From: Apoderus coryli | Taxonomy: Eukaryota; Arthropoda; Insecta; Coleoptera; Attelabidae | Assembly: GCA_911728435.2 (NCBI GenBank) | Contig: OU452204.1 | Span: 17,918,001 to 17,982,000, forward strand | Reading direction: 5' to 3' | DNA length: 64,000 nt | In this document: in pieces, positions 48,372-60,900 of the stretch | Layout of the letters: every line of letters begins with the position of its first letter | Numbering within the stretch: the stretch's first letter is position 1 | Made by a program: the position numbers and the translations under genes | The notes under the pieces: generated by a model | The model's input: the letters and a program-made list of their open reading frames with translations, nothing else | Databases searched by the model: none | What the model was told of the DNA's origin: nothing

Positions 48372-51300
48372 TTAAGTTGGCTTTGGAAAATTAGAAGTAC
48401 CACTTTTTTCTGTTGGAGGATCATCAGTATCGCTATCGTCTTGAGGTTCCTGTGATTCTGGTAGGCGAATAAACGGCAGATGTTCGCTACCACTCCACAT
48501 TGAGTAAAAATTTGTGTGAAGTCTAATTGCATCCTAGACAAACAATAGAATAAAGACAGTAAGTAAGTCCATAATGTTACTACTCCGTTAGCTGTTATAT
48601 TGGCCAGATCCCTGCTATAAGGTTTGATGACTTTTCCCGAACAAAGATTCTGTAATAAATGATACTTACTGGTCCACTGCCCTCACTTGCCGACCCTCTT
48701 TCCGATGAACTAGTCGTAGACCGACTGTGAATCGACAGACACGAGGATGAATCAGTTGAGGAACTACTTTTTCGTGAAGTAAGCGGCAGGTTCGTTGGAA
48801 ATATGTCGTAGTGTTCAGTAGCTGTCATTGAACTCGAATGTGGCACATCAAGTGATTGCCAATTACCTCTGGAAATAAGGTTGTAGGTAATTTTATTAGA
48901 TGACTGATACGATATGCGTTATACTGGGCTATGGGCTGACGTGATAAGATCACCTACCGCTCACCTCACTGGCCATCGTAGCGTTGATGGTGTATAAGTT
49001 ATAAGATGATTTGAGAAATTTCATTAAAGAAACAACTAATGTGATGGCAGATGGTCAATTCGATTTACGATTATGGGAGTATACACGAGATTGTCAGTGA
49101 AGAAAATGTATTTTGTTTTGAAATAATTTTACCCATTAATGTCCAACCAAGTTTGGTTTCTAAAGCAACAAGGCCACAATTCAAGACATATTGCTTACCA
49201 GTAAATAATCTACCACATACGTCAACTCCTAGAAGAATCTCTATAGGACTATCAGGTATATCAGAAATAGTTACTCCATAACAATTCAACTCACTCTTCC
49301 AAGAATCTTTTTGAAAAGATGTAATGCTGCCACAAATAACATTTTGATCCAATGCTTCTAAAGAACATGTGTATGTATTATCAACGTTATTAAGTTTAAT
49401 TCTATAACATAAATGAGATACCACATCAGACTGGTAGCCCCCAAACAGGCCATGAACTAGTTCTTCTTCTCTTATTGATTGATATCCTAATTCAGTAGCA
49501 GTTTTCTTTAAAATATATGATCTCTGTGATCCTGTATCAAACAGAACACGAACTTTTCTGGATGTAATATTATTTCCTTGAAGATTAACTACCAAAGTCT
49601 GTAAAAATACTTGATTACATGTTTGGTTTGACAAATTTTCAATAGAAAATTGTGTTTCTCTAATATTTTCTTCAGAAGGACACATTAATGTAACATGTTT
49701 ACCTTTACATCTATTACATTCCAGTTTGTTTGCTGATCTACATTTTCTAGCAATATGCCCAAATTTCAAACATATGTGACAACATCCTTTTGATGATGAT
49801 ATCTTCTTTCGTTCTGCGAACGTCATTTTCGCTGCTTCTTCGCACTTATCATTGGCATGATCTTTCTTACAAAATATACAATATTGTCGATTTTGATTGA
49901 TCATACCTGATGCAGTTGGAACGGAATTTGTTTGTGAATGAATTTCGTGTTTCCTCGTTCTTAACAAACCAAATCCTGAAGTAGCTAGTGATATTCTCTC
50001 TTCATTTTCGACTTCTCGTTTTAAAAATCGCATTATATTCTCAAGTTGATCTTGCAATGAATTTTCTATGGCAAATACATCACTACGTTGCCAAACTCGT
50101 AGTAGATCTTCAGGAAGACAAGATTCTACCAATGGATATAAAATAGCAGCGCATGTTTCAGTTGTTACCCCTAATGTTTCTAAAGCTCTTATCTGTGTAG
50201 ACATATTATCATATAAGACATTCAATTTTGGTTTTTCTTGAAGGTTATTTAACACTAATTTCAAAAGTTCTCGAACATAAAATTCAACTAACAAATCTTT
50301 TCTGCCAAACCTACTTTTCAAACTTTCAACGACCTTTTCGTAATTTCCAGATGAACATGGATAGCTTTCAATAAGTTGTCGTGCTTTAGATTTTTGAACT
50401 GTGGCCTGTATAAGATAGTTGAATTTATCTTCATTTTCAATTTCATCGTCCTCATGAATTCTAGAAAATTGGCTCCAAAATGCTAACCAATCTTTAATTT
50501 CTCCACTAAATTTCTTAAACTCAATAGTGGGTAATTTTAAATGACGACGTCGATTTGTATTAGACACATCTGATTGTGTTTCATTTGAATATATATCTAC
50601 TTTTACTTGCAAAGTATAAAACTGTTTTGTTATATCATCGAAAATAGTTTTAATATCATCAATTTTATCATTATATGCGTCATCGTCTAACATAGTATCA
50701 AAGATTTTCGTACTATTTTGGCTTAATAGTTCAAATGTACCTGTTAAACTTCTCATAGTTCCTTGTATATCGATGATATTCGGTTTCGATGTCTTCAGTT
50801 CTCGGTCAATCTCATCATAATATCGATTAAACGATTTCATGTACATATCTTTCTCCTTTAGCAGTCGTTCCATCATCAAATGATTTCGAATGTCGAAATT
50901 TCACAAAGGATCACGTCGGGGTCACCAAATGTTGCGAATCCTACATTCACCGAATGTAGAATACGTCGTCTGTAAATCCTTTGTTAGAGAACAACTACGT
51001 AGGTACACAATATTAGTTTACTTTTTTGTACAATCACTGACTTTATTTTCTCATAATTGACATTACATTCCAATATTTTGACAACTCAACAAACCATATC
51101 AAAATACCGGGAGAACAATTCGCAAAACCATGTAATACGGTATGAACAAATTCACAACATTGGGCATGATTCTTTAGTAATAAAGGTACCTTTGTGAGGC
51201 AGGTCCGGGGTACATTCTCCTATGCATTCTGTCTTCATGTGTTTCATGCCAATGCGGAAAGTATGGTTGACCGGTAACCGATGTCGTCGGCAAGGATTGT

Positions 51301-52684
51301 CTGGCAGGTCGGCAAGACAGCAATTGTATTGCCTCTGCTAAACCTTCAGCACTCGGGAGAATACTGTGGCCGGTGTATGTCGGTGGCTGGGTGGATGGAG
51401 CGACGGCCTCTGCAAATTGTTTCGACTGAAGTTTGATTAACATTTTAAGTATGTTATGTTACCTGGAGTAGCACTCCGACTCCTCTCCTGTGAATTCCCA
51501 CCTGGTACTGCTAATTTTGATGGTAAATATCGTTGTTGGCATTGGTTACCTTCCATCCAAGCAGCATCCCAAGGCATTGACCACCTGCGCATCATAGCCT
51601 CGCCAGATTCAGCACCTACATCTCCTGCAGCAGCTTCCGACCATCTGCGCTGACAATTCAGAGGAAACAACGGAAAATGCAGAGGCGATCTCGATCCTCT
51701 ACCAGGAAATGGCGACTTCATTGTGTACAATTGCCCAGGTGTTGGAAATGGACCTAAGAAATGCATAATTTTGGAGGATTTTTAAAATAACTCATTCATA
51801 CACACCTTTGAGTGATTCCAAGGGTCCTCTTACAGTTTCAGAGAAAGATTGCACAGGACTAGATCCACGCAATGGTTCCTGATACGGAGATGGCACTCTC
51901 GCTTCGGCTAAAGGACTTTGTTGTCTCGGCACTTCTGGATGCTTTGGACTGTCACCTTGTAAATGTGGACTCGACATTTGTGATCTCGGATCGCATTTCG
52001 CAAAACATTGCTGAACCGTGGCCATATTGCACTCTGAGTTATGAATTCCTCCTGGAGTTGTTTGGCATGATGGGCACATTGCCATTGATCCAAAATTCTC
52101 ACATCCCGCTATGGAAAACTGATAGTGTAAATTGATAAATGTCAAGAGATTTTCAGCGATAATTTGTTGATTGTGTTCCTGTTGTCTTTGAGCGTCCGCC
52201 TCCGTGAACGTATCACCGATACTCATGTCCTGCATGGCTGCAGCGATATGGTTCTTCACGGAATTGGTGGCAATGGCAGTAGATCGAGCTAACTCATCCC
52301 AGCTGATTTGGCATTGGGATGCAAGCACAACATTTTGAATTTGAGAGAGATTAACCAGTGATTGAGATAGGCGTTGACCAGCAACACACATAGATTTTAA
52401 CATCTAAAAAAAACATTGTAAAAGTACCTATTTAAAATCAGACTTGTACCTACTTACTTGTAAATAATATATCCAACTATTCAAACATTCAGCTGCAGCC
52501 ACTTTTAAAGCATTAGGGCTTAAAGGTGGATGCAATTCTTCAGTAGGATATTTGTGTTCTCTATTTTCAGGATCTTGTTCTGTAGAAGATATGCCACTAA
52601 GGCCAGCTTGCGGCATATCTCTGGAAAATGCAATTCGTTAATAGCTATAAACAGAAATTAGTAACGCAATTCTTACTTTTCCAT
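48372..52684 (-). CDS. conserved-looking protein of unknown function, Ser/Pro-rich C-terminus
   Basis: Seven exons join in phase: 52677-52684 (only 8 nt: ATG plus MEK), 52458-52620, 51806-52403, 51463-51753, 51190-51409, 48670-48868, 48372-48533, giving 546 aa. Residues about 40-165 are predicted helical (ALKVAAAECLNSWIYYLQ; SMCVAGQRLSQSLVNLSQ; IIAENLLTFINLHYQFS). They are followed by CP-C, then a disordered region with RRWSEAAAG and RRWSMPWD repeats, a Ser-rich stretch and an acidic end (DDSDTDDPP). The helical part recalls the DUF4745 region of GARRE1/KIAA0355, a Rac effector, only weakly. Intron 5 (48869-51189) holds a BEL/Pao piece. The splice phases fit perfectly without it, so the gene is probably intact. 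Confidence 0.8.
49071..50879 (-). CDS. BEL/Pao gag-protease polyprotein, C-terminally truncated
   Basis: An intact 602-aa frame with no internal stop. Residues about 100-290 form the DUF1759 capsid-like domain (LPTIEFKKFSGEIKDWLAFW; YLIQATVQKSKARQLIESYP). A cysteine-rich stretch follows with CIFCKKDHANDKC and zinc knuckles CHICLKFGHIARKC and CNRCKGKHVTLMC (about 335-410). Then an aspartic protease domain (VLFDTGSQRSYI, LLGVDVCG). It should continue into reverse transcriptase after LGWTLMG but stops. The intact frame suggests young age. Confidence 0.9.
   Translation of the reverse strand: MMMERLLKEKDMYMKSFNRYYDEIDRELKTSKPNIIDIQGTMRSLTGTFELLSQNSTKIFDTMLDDDAYNDKIDDIKTIFDDITKQFYTLQVKVDIYSNETQSDVSNTNRRRHLKLPTIEFKKFSGEIKDWLAFWSQFSRIHEDDEIENEDKFNYLIQATVQKSKARQLIESYPCSSGNYEKVVESLKSRFGRKDLLVEFYVRELLKLVLNNLQEKPKLNVLYDNMSTQIRALETLGVTTETCAAILYPLVESCLPEDLLRVWQRSDVFAIENSLQDQLENIMRFLKREVENEERISLATSGFGLLRTRKHEIHSQTNSVPTASGMINQNRQYCIFCKKDHANDKCEEAAKMTFAERKKISSSKGCCHICLKFGHIARKCRSANKLECNRCKGKHVTLMCPSEENIRETQFSIENLSNQTCNQVFLQTLVVNLQGNNITSRKVRVLFDTGSQRSYILKKTATELGYQSIREEELVHGLFGGYQSDVVSHLCYRIKLNNVDNTYTCSLEALDQNVICGSITSFQKDSWKSELNCYGVTISDIPDSPIEILLGVDVCGRLFTGKQYVLNCGLVALETKLGWTLMGKIISKQNTFSSLTISCILP
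50914..50927 (-). other. tRNA primer binding site of BEL/Pao
   Basis: TGGTGACCCCGACG starts two bases after the LTR. TGG begins the complement of a tRNA CCA end. Which tRNA is used was not determined. Confidence 0.6.
50930..51159 (-). repeat. 5' LTR of the BEL/Pao element
   Basis: On the minus strand it starts TGTTGTGAAT and ends GCAACA, giving the TGTTG/CAACA inverted termini expected of an LTR (230 bp). It is followed directly by the primer binding site. Confidence 0.75.
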
Positions 52685-53350
52685 TGCATATAATTAGTGT
52701 TTAATTATATTAACACAAAATATTTAAAACCTAATTAAAATTTTATATAATATCTACAGTTCTGTTCCATGTTTGCTATTAGCATATTCTTATGTACGAT
52801 GATTCATACATTTTCGATCAATGTACAACTTAGGATGAATACAATAAATAAATTAGATTATATTTAGAAATTAAAAAAGCAAACAAATTCAAACATTTTA
52901 TCAAATGTAAATGTTTGGGGTTTGGGCTCTATTTTTATTTGATTGATGGATTTGACATAATAATATGAGGAATTATGCAGATTAGGTATTTTCCTTTTTG
53001 CTCAGTTGAACTCATGTGAGGATATTTTCAAATTCACTTGTATTCGCTTATGAATTGAGTTTTATAAAATCAACCCTCGATGAAGTTGAGTGCGAACATT
53101 TGGCATTATATTTTATAATATTTTAATTAAATATGAATTTCCATCAAGTAAATGTCGAAACCATCAACAGATGAGAACTTTATTCATTGGCAAAAAAACA
53201 TTGTAAGCTAGAGGTGCCGGCCAAGAAAGAAGAAGAGGAATATAATAATAGACATAACCTCAACTACAAAATTTAAACAATTCAAAACATTTAAATGTTG
53301 TCCTATTAAAATTAAAAACAACCCGCTGTGTAAGCGTATTCTATACAAAA
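52685..53350. promoter_or_regulatory. divergent intergenic region (shared promoter candidate)
   Basis: The start codon of the minus-strand unknown gene (52684) and of the ZZZ3-like gene (53351) face away from each other across 666 bp, without any repeat or other gene seen between. A bidirectional promoter is likely. No TATA box or initiator could be assigned. Confidence 0.5.
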
Positions 53351-54860
53351 ATGGGTGATGTACCAGACATTAATATCGAGGAGGATCTATTTTCTTTAGA
53401 AAAAGAAGCTTTAGCTTTAAAAGGAAACAAGGATTATTGTGATTTACTCAAAGTCCTAGTTATTTTAACAGCACAGAGGGAAAAAATGTTACAGGCAAAT
53501 TAATCTATTGTTAATATGACGAACTTTATTGTATTAATACCAAGATATTTGCTTTAGGATTTTAGCACTGTGGTTCAATTGAAAAAACAAGCTTTAGAAA
53601 ACCCATTTGAAACATTGGATAAACTCAAAAATGGAATTGATTTAGGCATACCAAATGTAATTGAGATTGCAAAGGTAATTCGCTAGATTGTTTCATATAT
53701 TTGATGAAATATTAAAAAAAAAACCTTATTGTAGTTGCCCTATATAGACTTCAATAAATATAGTGTTAATATATCTGAAACGGATATAAAATCAATTTAT
53801 TCCAATAAAGTTGCAGTGAAAACAGAGGAAATGGAATTTAAACCACAACAAACGAATAATAAAGTAAATATTGTTTATAATATGTTAAATATATCTCTTT
53901 ATATGGTGTCGTTTCAAATTATTAGGCGTGGACTCCAGAAGAACAGAAGCGATTAGAAGAATTGTTAATTATTTACCCACCGGAACCAGTAGAAATGAAA
54001 CGTTTCCAAAAGATTGCTAAAGCGCTAGGTAACAGAACACTTCAGCAAGTGAGTAGCAGAGTGCAAAAGTACTTCTTGAAATTATACAAGGCTGGTCTAC
54101 CAATTCCAGGTCGAATACCCAAATCAGGCGAAAAATATAAGGTTTGTGCAACTATTTGCCCAAAAAACCAAAAAAAAAGTACCCGGGCCAAAATTATTTG
54201 TTTCAGAAATCCTTCCTGCACAAACACCAAAGAAACAACCACTACTTGTGGAAACCATCCACGTTTTTTCCCGATTTGTGTTTGTCAGTAAAAATGGAAG
54301 ATTTGGATACAATACCAGGACCGAGCAATAGCAGTAATTGTGAACCCAGTGTTGCTGCTTGTACCACCAGTATGCAGCAAAAACCGTCATCGACTGATTC
54401 TAATTATTTACTAGCAAATACTGAGTACCATCAGTCAGACGGTAGTGAGTCAAATGATGGTAAAAGTGATGCGTTGTTACAAATTGAGTTGCTGAAGAAA
54501 GTGAAAGTTGAAAAATGGAAGGAACAACAACTAGGTTATGAGCCGTTTACTCATTTTGGGTTCATGGTAAGTTTTATTTTTCAGTGTACTACCCGGTGAT
54601 ATTAAAATTGTTGTTTTCAGTGTGATTATTGCGACCAGAATCCTATAGTAGGTGCTAGGTGGCATTGTTGTGTGTGCACATATTCCGTGGATTATTGTAC
54701 CGATTGTGTGATAACGCAAATGTATTCAGAGGCTCCTCATCCCATACGCCATAACTTTTTGATATTCTCAAATGAGTCGGACGGTATTCAGTCGGATTTA
54801 ACTGAGAATATCAGCGAAAATGAGGTGGAAAGTCGAAGGGAGAGCAACGATGAGGATTAA
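53351..54860 (+). CDS. ZZZ3: ZZZ3-like protein, ATAC histone acetyltransferase complex subunit
   Basis: ZZZ3 (fly Atac1) is a chromatin reader within the Gcn5/Atac2-containing ATAC complex. Six exons join in phase: 53351-53494, 53558-53674, 53735-53863, 53926-54141, 54207-54566, 54621-54860, giving 401 aa. Residues 131-195 are the Myb/SANT domain ([46 protein letters not shown]). KPSTF (about 219) is the family motif. From residue 323 a ZZ zinc finger follows: [25 protein letters not shown]-x3-H region. The protein is shorter than human ZZZ3, as in insects. Intron 1 uses a GC donor (CAG|GCAAAT). Stop codon lies 98 bp from that of the convergent acyltransferase gene. Confidence 0.94.
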
Positions 54861-54958
54861 TAATAACTGATAATTGACGGTAAAACAATAATATAAATAT
54901 TTATTTACATTGTTAAAATTTAATTTAATATTATTTATAATGTAAAATGTACAAAAAG

Positions 54959-57900
54959 TTAATCAGATTTCTGTTGTTTGATTTCTTTTCCTTTGTCATC
55001 TCCTCTGTGTAACATGTATTTTCTCTGTAGTTCAGCCATAGGCATCTCCACCAGCAGACTTAGTATTAGGGCTCCGATGTATGTCAAAGCAATGTTAGTG
55101 AATCCATCCAGACACTAAGAAAGATTTAATACAGTAAATACAATCAACAAACAAATCAATCTACCTAGGAGATTATTATGATCGGTTCCTCATAATTGAT
55201 AGGTTTTCCAAAAAAAAAAAATCCCAGTCTTATTTTTTTCTAATGTTATCTTCAGTCTTTTAATATGGATTCAAAATAGAGTCCTCTTTTAACCGGACAA
55301 GTCTTTTTAACATGAAAAGTAATGTCCGGTATATAAGAGTATCTACACTTTTTATGCCTAATTCTAAACCCGCAACATGATTAGTTTTCGAGTTAGAGCC
55401 GGCGACCTTTCTTATCTGTACACCCAGTACACAATATTCATTTTATTTAAAGGGCAATACATTGTTTTTCTCAGTTTTGTTTATTAACTATTTCTCTTTC
55501 CATCATATTGAAAATATTTTGTATATAAAATAGTGATGAATTCAAGAAATACTTTCATTGCTTATTAATATTTTATGGCCCTGCGAAACTGGATATACTT
55601 AGTCCGCCATATGCAACAACCATTCTGGTCGCGCATCCGTTGCTATTATAGTCCTGCCACTTTATATTCAAAGGTTCTATCGCTATTAAATGGCGTCGTA
55701 AGGGTTATTCTTTCGTACTGAACTAAGTGAACAATCTGAAAATAATCAGTTCATTCACGATTGTACGTATTCTTTCGACATCGGTCACTTCTACCAAACT
55801 GATTAAAATGCCTTCCCCCCTTGCCGCTTACTGATCAACCTCTAGGTACCGGTTCGTTCGTTCAGTTAACAGTTAACCTCTAAAAGTATTGAATATTGAG
55901 AGATAATAATTGGAATATGACTTCGAATCAAACCAATAAATTGTAAAAGTTTAAAACATGGATAATAATATCATGGAAGAAATAATTTTCCAGTTTTCAG
56001 AGCAGATTTGGTTGTTTTCACAAGTTTTCGAGGTTGAGTGAAAGACAATCACAAAAAAGATGATCTTTCGGTTTCGCCAAATATTCAGTTCAGTATAATC
56101 ACATTCACTTGTTCAGATCAATCACTACGAAAGAATAACCCTGTAATTGGTTAAACGTTACAGGTTTTGCAGAGTCAACGTTCTGGTTGTTTTGACGTTT
56201 AGTTTAGAAATAATATGAAAGACTGAAAGACAATTAGAATGATTAATCAAAGGTGCCATTGCCAACTAAAACACGTAATTTGATTGGTCGATTTTATATC
56301 CTAACTAGTATGGATATGAAACTATATTCGTTCAGTTCACTGGAATGATTCACATCTTAGACAAGGAAAGAGAGTGGACCCGTAACTGTGCCGGTCGTTG
56401 TGTTACCACCTAGCACTTAGCCCTTAGATTCAGAGGCGTAACATACATAACTTATGTGATATATTTTTGAAATTTTATTTAATTTTGATGATTAATAGTT
56501 TTAATAAAAAAAGATATGTGCATGTTGATGTATTAATAGTAATAATAACAATTCTTTATTTCAAATAAATCTACCTACATATCCACAATCACACGAGCAT
56601 ACAAATAAATGAAACGACGTCAAAAAAGAGAAAAACAAAAAAAAATTGATACTCCTAACTACATATCAAAATAATCCGCCAATTGATATGGTTCTAGTTC
56701 CACTAGTAATTTCCTAACTTCATTCTTAAATATCTTCAATCTATTTATTTCTTTGATACTGATTGGTAGTTTGTTCACAAATCTAATTATCATATTATAT
56801 AATGCTGATTTTTCGGTTAGAGATAATCTGTGAGTGAGAGGTACTGCAGTAGACACAACACCAATACATACTGTTTTTATTGTCCTTTAAATAGAATGCG
56901 TTTTGTTAATTGATTTCGAGAATGGGATTTAGTATTTGAGACTGTAGTTTTGTTATGAAATATACACGAACATTAAGACATTTAACACAAATAGATTTTA
57001 TTAAAAAGTATATTAGGTGATTTGCTGGGCTATCTAGTGCATGTTATTCTAAAGATTGAAATAATTAAAAAGCTAAAGTGACATTATTTTATTCACTTTT
57101 AACGCAAAAATGTGTAAAAAACAAATTTTTTGGAAAAATATAATGTCTACGCCCCTGGTAAAGTAAACATCTATAGAGGTTTCTATCAATAAATAATGCT
57201 TTATCATGTTGATTTTAAATGAATTGTTGTATCAAACAGTTTTAATTAGGTAAACTGAAACCTGTTATACTACATACTAAAAGATAATAGCCTAAAGATT
57301 ACTTATAATTATTAAAAACTAATAAAAACTAGAAGCGACTTGATACATCATTCTAAGTTTTACCTATTAAACGAAATTCTGGACTCCTTTTGTTCACTGC
57401 GACTTGGGCATCCAAAAGCCACACAATGTACCATTTTATTAATATACAAAATAAATTTCTATTCCCAATTTTCACAAATAAAATCATCAAAAATGCAAAC
57501 GTAGTTTTCTGTTTTTCAGCACCTATAAAATGGCCGCCGCATTAAAAGCGTAACACTTGCCATACATTCAGATATACGAACGTGCGGTATCCCCTCTCTT
57601 TCCTAATCTAAGATTCACATGGTTAAAAAAAGAAGCAATCTCCATGTAGGAGTAGAAAAAATAAATAAAAATCCAAGTTATACGTACTTACCAAAGTAAA
57701 ATTCGAAAAATGGAATAGACTTTGAACGCCATTCGTTGCTCTAATCAATATTAATGGATAATGTAATAAAAATGCACTATACGATAATCTGCCTAAAATT
57801 TGTGTCAAGTCCCATGTAAGTAACAAACCTACCCACCCTGCAAACATAAACAAAAATTTACAAATTGCTGCTTACCTAAAGACCTAAAGTAATAAGACTT

Positions 57901-60900
57901 ATGTGTATTGGAAATTTGACTCACACTAGGCACCATGTTTTCACTAAATAGAGCTTCTATTAGCACGAAATATTAAATGACAATATTTGAATAGCGACAT
58001 CTAGTGTACGAACAGGTACTATTGCCGGTGAAACAAAGTTCACAAATGATGCCGATGGCCGGACAAGAAGAAGTCCATTATATCCGATATATGTATATAC
58101 TAGATATGCCGGAATTCCTGAGTTAGGATATAATGGAGTGTTTGTTGTTTCACCCCGCATAATGCCTGCTCAAACACTATAGATGTCGCTATACACATAT
58201 TATTGTCATAAACAGAAATATTTTAATAAATTATCATATTATTATTAGCGAATTAGATTGAAATATTAAAATTTTCTTAAATAACTTACCGCCATTCCCT
58301 TCCATGACTCCAAGAAATAGCATGATTACACCAAGTGTAAATATAGGCCTACTGAATGCCAAATAAACATGCATCCAAGGCGAATAACTCGTCGCATAAT
58401 TGTTGATAACTAAATAGCCTGGTAATGACGCGGTAATTACCATACTTGTTAGCCACACTAAGCACCAGATGAATTGTTTTAACTACAATAAAATTATCTC
58501 ATTATATCATTGCAGATATTTTCGAATTTGGATTTGTAGCCCTCTAGTAACGAAAATTGTTACAGAAGACAGAATTTGGGTTTATGATTATCAACCTGAG
58601 TCAAAGTAGGACTCCATGCAATGGCATAAAAAAGACACACCACCTCCTAATAAGTAAGGACACATTGTCAGGCGGAAAACGCATGGCCACCATCTTTTGG
58701 GACTCGGAAGGCATGCACATGAGTGTTATATTCTTGATTGTTATATTAAAACACGAGCGTTTGTTTTAATTATATTTTTCTTTAATTATAAGTAAAGAAT
58801 ATGTAAAATAATACTAATAACAAACTGGTAACTTAACTTAACAACTAAGTAATATATTAGAAAGAAATCAAAGGAAAATGCCGCCGATACCGCGTATACC
58901 TAATTCAATGACAATCTATTGCTGTCTGATGTCAGAAACATAGAACATAGAGTTCTGTCCTTGAATATATAATAATGATGTATTATGTGTTGCATACCTA
59001 GTGTTCATTGAAGTAAGTAAATGCATAGAATAAAATAAATATGCGACAATGAGGTATTGGAATGTATGATTGCGGTATATCTCTGGTTTGTTCAATCGAA
59101 CGGCTTTTTGATAATTTATGTTGATTTTATGTGGTTTATAGTAAGGTTATTTGTTAAATCTATATGAATGGAGTTTCCGATTTAATTGATAAATAAACTT
59201 ACCCTTGTTGTAAGGAATTTCTTTTGTTCACATTTAGACATATAGTAGCCTAATGCGACAGCCATAATTGGTGAAGCAGAATTACCAATTACACTAGTAA
59301 ATTGCAGCATATATCCCTCATCTTGAAAGAATCGGAAATCATAACTTGACCTAGAGAATCATAATTTTACAAAACAGTTCACGTAAGAGGTTAGGTGAAA
59401 ACGGAAAAATGAACACAATTTCAAAGTTAATTTTCACGCAACCTGCTAAATCGATTTTAATAATTTTTTTTAAATTGTAGCTGAAATCTTTAGGAATTAC
59501 TCTGTGAAACAATCTTTCTTTGAGATCGAAGTGTGAAGCATATACAGGGTATTTTAAAAGAAACCCGTTTGGTGCCTAATTTTTGGCGCATCCTGTGGGA
59601 CTTTCCATCTGCACCAATAGATGTCTATCTAAATCAAAACATTGCCCCATCTTTTCTGAGCATTATGCGTGCAGTGGTACGTTAATTTTGATGCGAAGTG
59701 TATTTATTATGTTGTCGAAAAACAGTCTAGAAAGTAGTCAAATTATGTTAATAGTTATTTATTTCCTTACTCGGCCGTGGGTAAATAGTATGATGAAAAA
59801 TTATTCAGGTGGTTTTCCAGGAACGTTGCTAAAATATTGAATGATAATAATCCACCGAAAATGAGCCATATTTTGTTCTCATGTTTTTGCACCAACCATA
59901 TTAGTGCCATGCCCAAAAGGAAATATTGAAAATCCAACGATAAGTACCATGTGGTTTTTAGACACTGTAAAAAATATTTTTTTACACTAAAATCAAACAA
60001 CACTACGTTAATTGCTGTCTTTGGCTCAAGAATTAGGAATAAACGAGTCAACATAGATACTGCAAGCTAGTTTTAGCGAAAATCTCATCGGCTCTATATC
60101 GTTCTTAATACCTAGATAAAGAGCTCAAACGTACTGATCATCGTGTGACGCGAAATATCATGGCTTGCGTTCTAAAAAAATTTAACCGGGTAAGTGCAGG
60201 ATATTGACAGATAGTCCAGAGAAGAACGAAATAGAAGAAACGTTAAATTCATCTGCACCGGCGAGTCGAATGTCTAAGGCCAAACGAGTGAAAAGACATG
60301 TTTTGAAAGAGGATACCAGCACTTCAGACCGACGACAGCCTTCCTGAAAGTTCGGACTCTATTAACGATGCTGATGATGAGTCTTTTGAACAACCTGAAG
60401 GTGTAGAAGTGATATCTGAGATCAAATAGGGTGATTTTGTCCTCGTAAAGGTCCTTGGCAAAAAGAAACAACACCTCTATGTAGCAGAAATACTAAAAAC
60501 CGATCAGTTCAATTTTGAAGTGAAATATCTAAAAAGGTGTAGCCATTTAAGTGTCAATAAATTTTCCTTTACAGAGGAAACACCCTATGAAATTACATTT
60601 GACGATATTCTCAAAAAATTGCCAGAACCAATTCCGGTGGGAGCCACTGTTCGTCAAGGAAGATGTCTTATTTTCCCAGTAAATTTTGAATCATATCATA
60701 TTGAATAATACTGGGATAATTTGAGTTTTTTTTATTGTGTATATTTTAAGCATTTTAATAAAGTATGTTTAAAACATTTTAATAAAGTTCTAAGTTGGTA
60801 CCTACGTATCAAATTTTATTTAATAATTTATTAAAATAGATAGTCCCAGTGTCCATGGCTCGGCTCAAGGTACAATACCATCTGTCCCAAGGTACATGAT

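Larger units (their letters stand above)
49060..51159 (-). mobile_element. BEL/Pao LTR retrotransposon, 3' part missing
   Basis: A 230-bp 5' LTR and primer site are followed by the gag-protease frame (49071-50879, minus). Reverse transcriptase, RNase H, integrase and 3' LTR are absent, so the copy is truncated at about 49060. It sits in an intron of, and in the same orientation as, the gene at 48372-52684. Confidence 0.85.
55115..57691 (-). other. last intron of the acyltransferase gene
   Basis: 2.6-kb intron holding a complete MITE (55701-56142), a LINE 3' tail (56537-56880) and otherwise AT-rich DNA with no gene. Confidence 0.7.

Noticed and set aside
51872..52135. Plus-strand frame opposite the unknown gene
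   Set aside because: The minus-strand exon 51806-52403 joins in phase with its neighbours on both sides, the plus frame does not.
54146..54331. Alternative frame of the ZZZ3-like gene through KKKVPGPK
   Set aside because: Removing the 65-bp intron 54142-54206 restores the KPSTF family motif in the main frame; the alternative loses the ZZ finger.
57960..58160. Minus-strand 66-codon frame in the acyltransferase intron as an extra exon
   Set aside because: The flanking exons join perfectly without it and it does not resemble the family.
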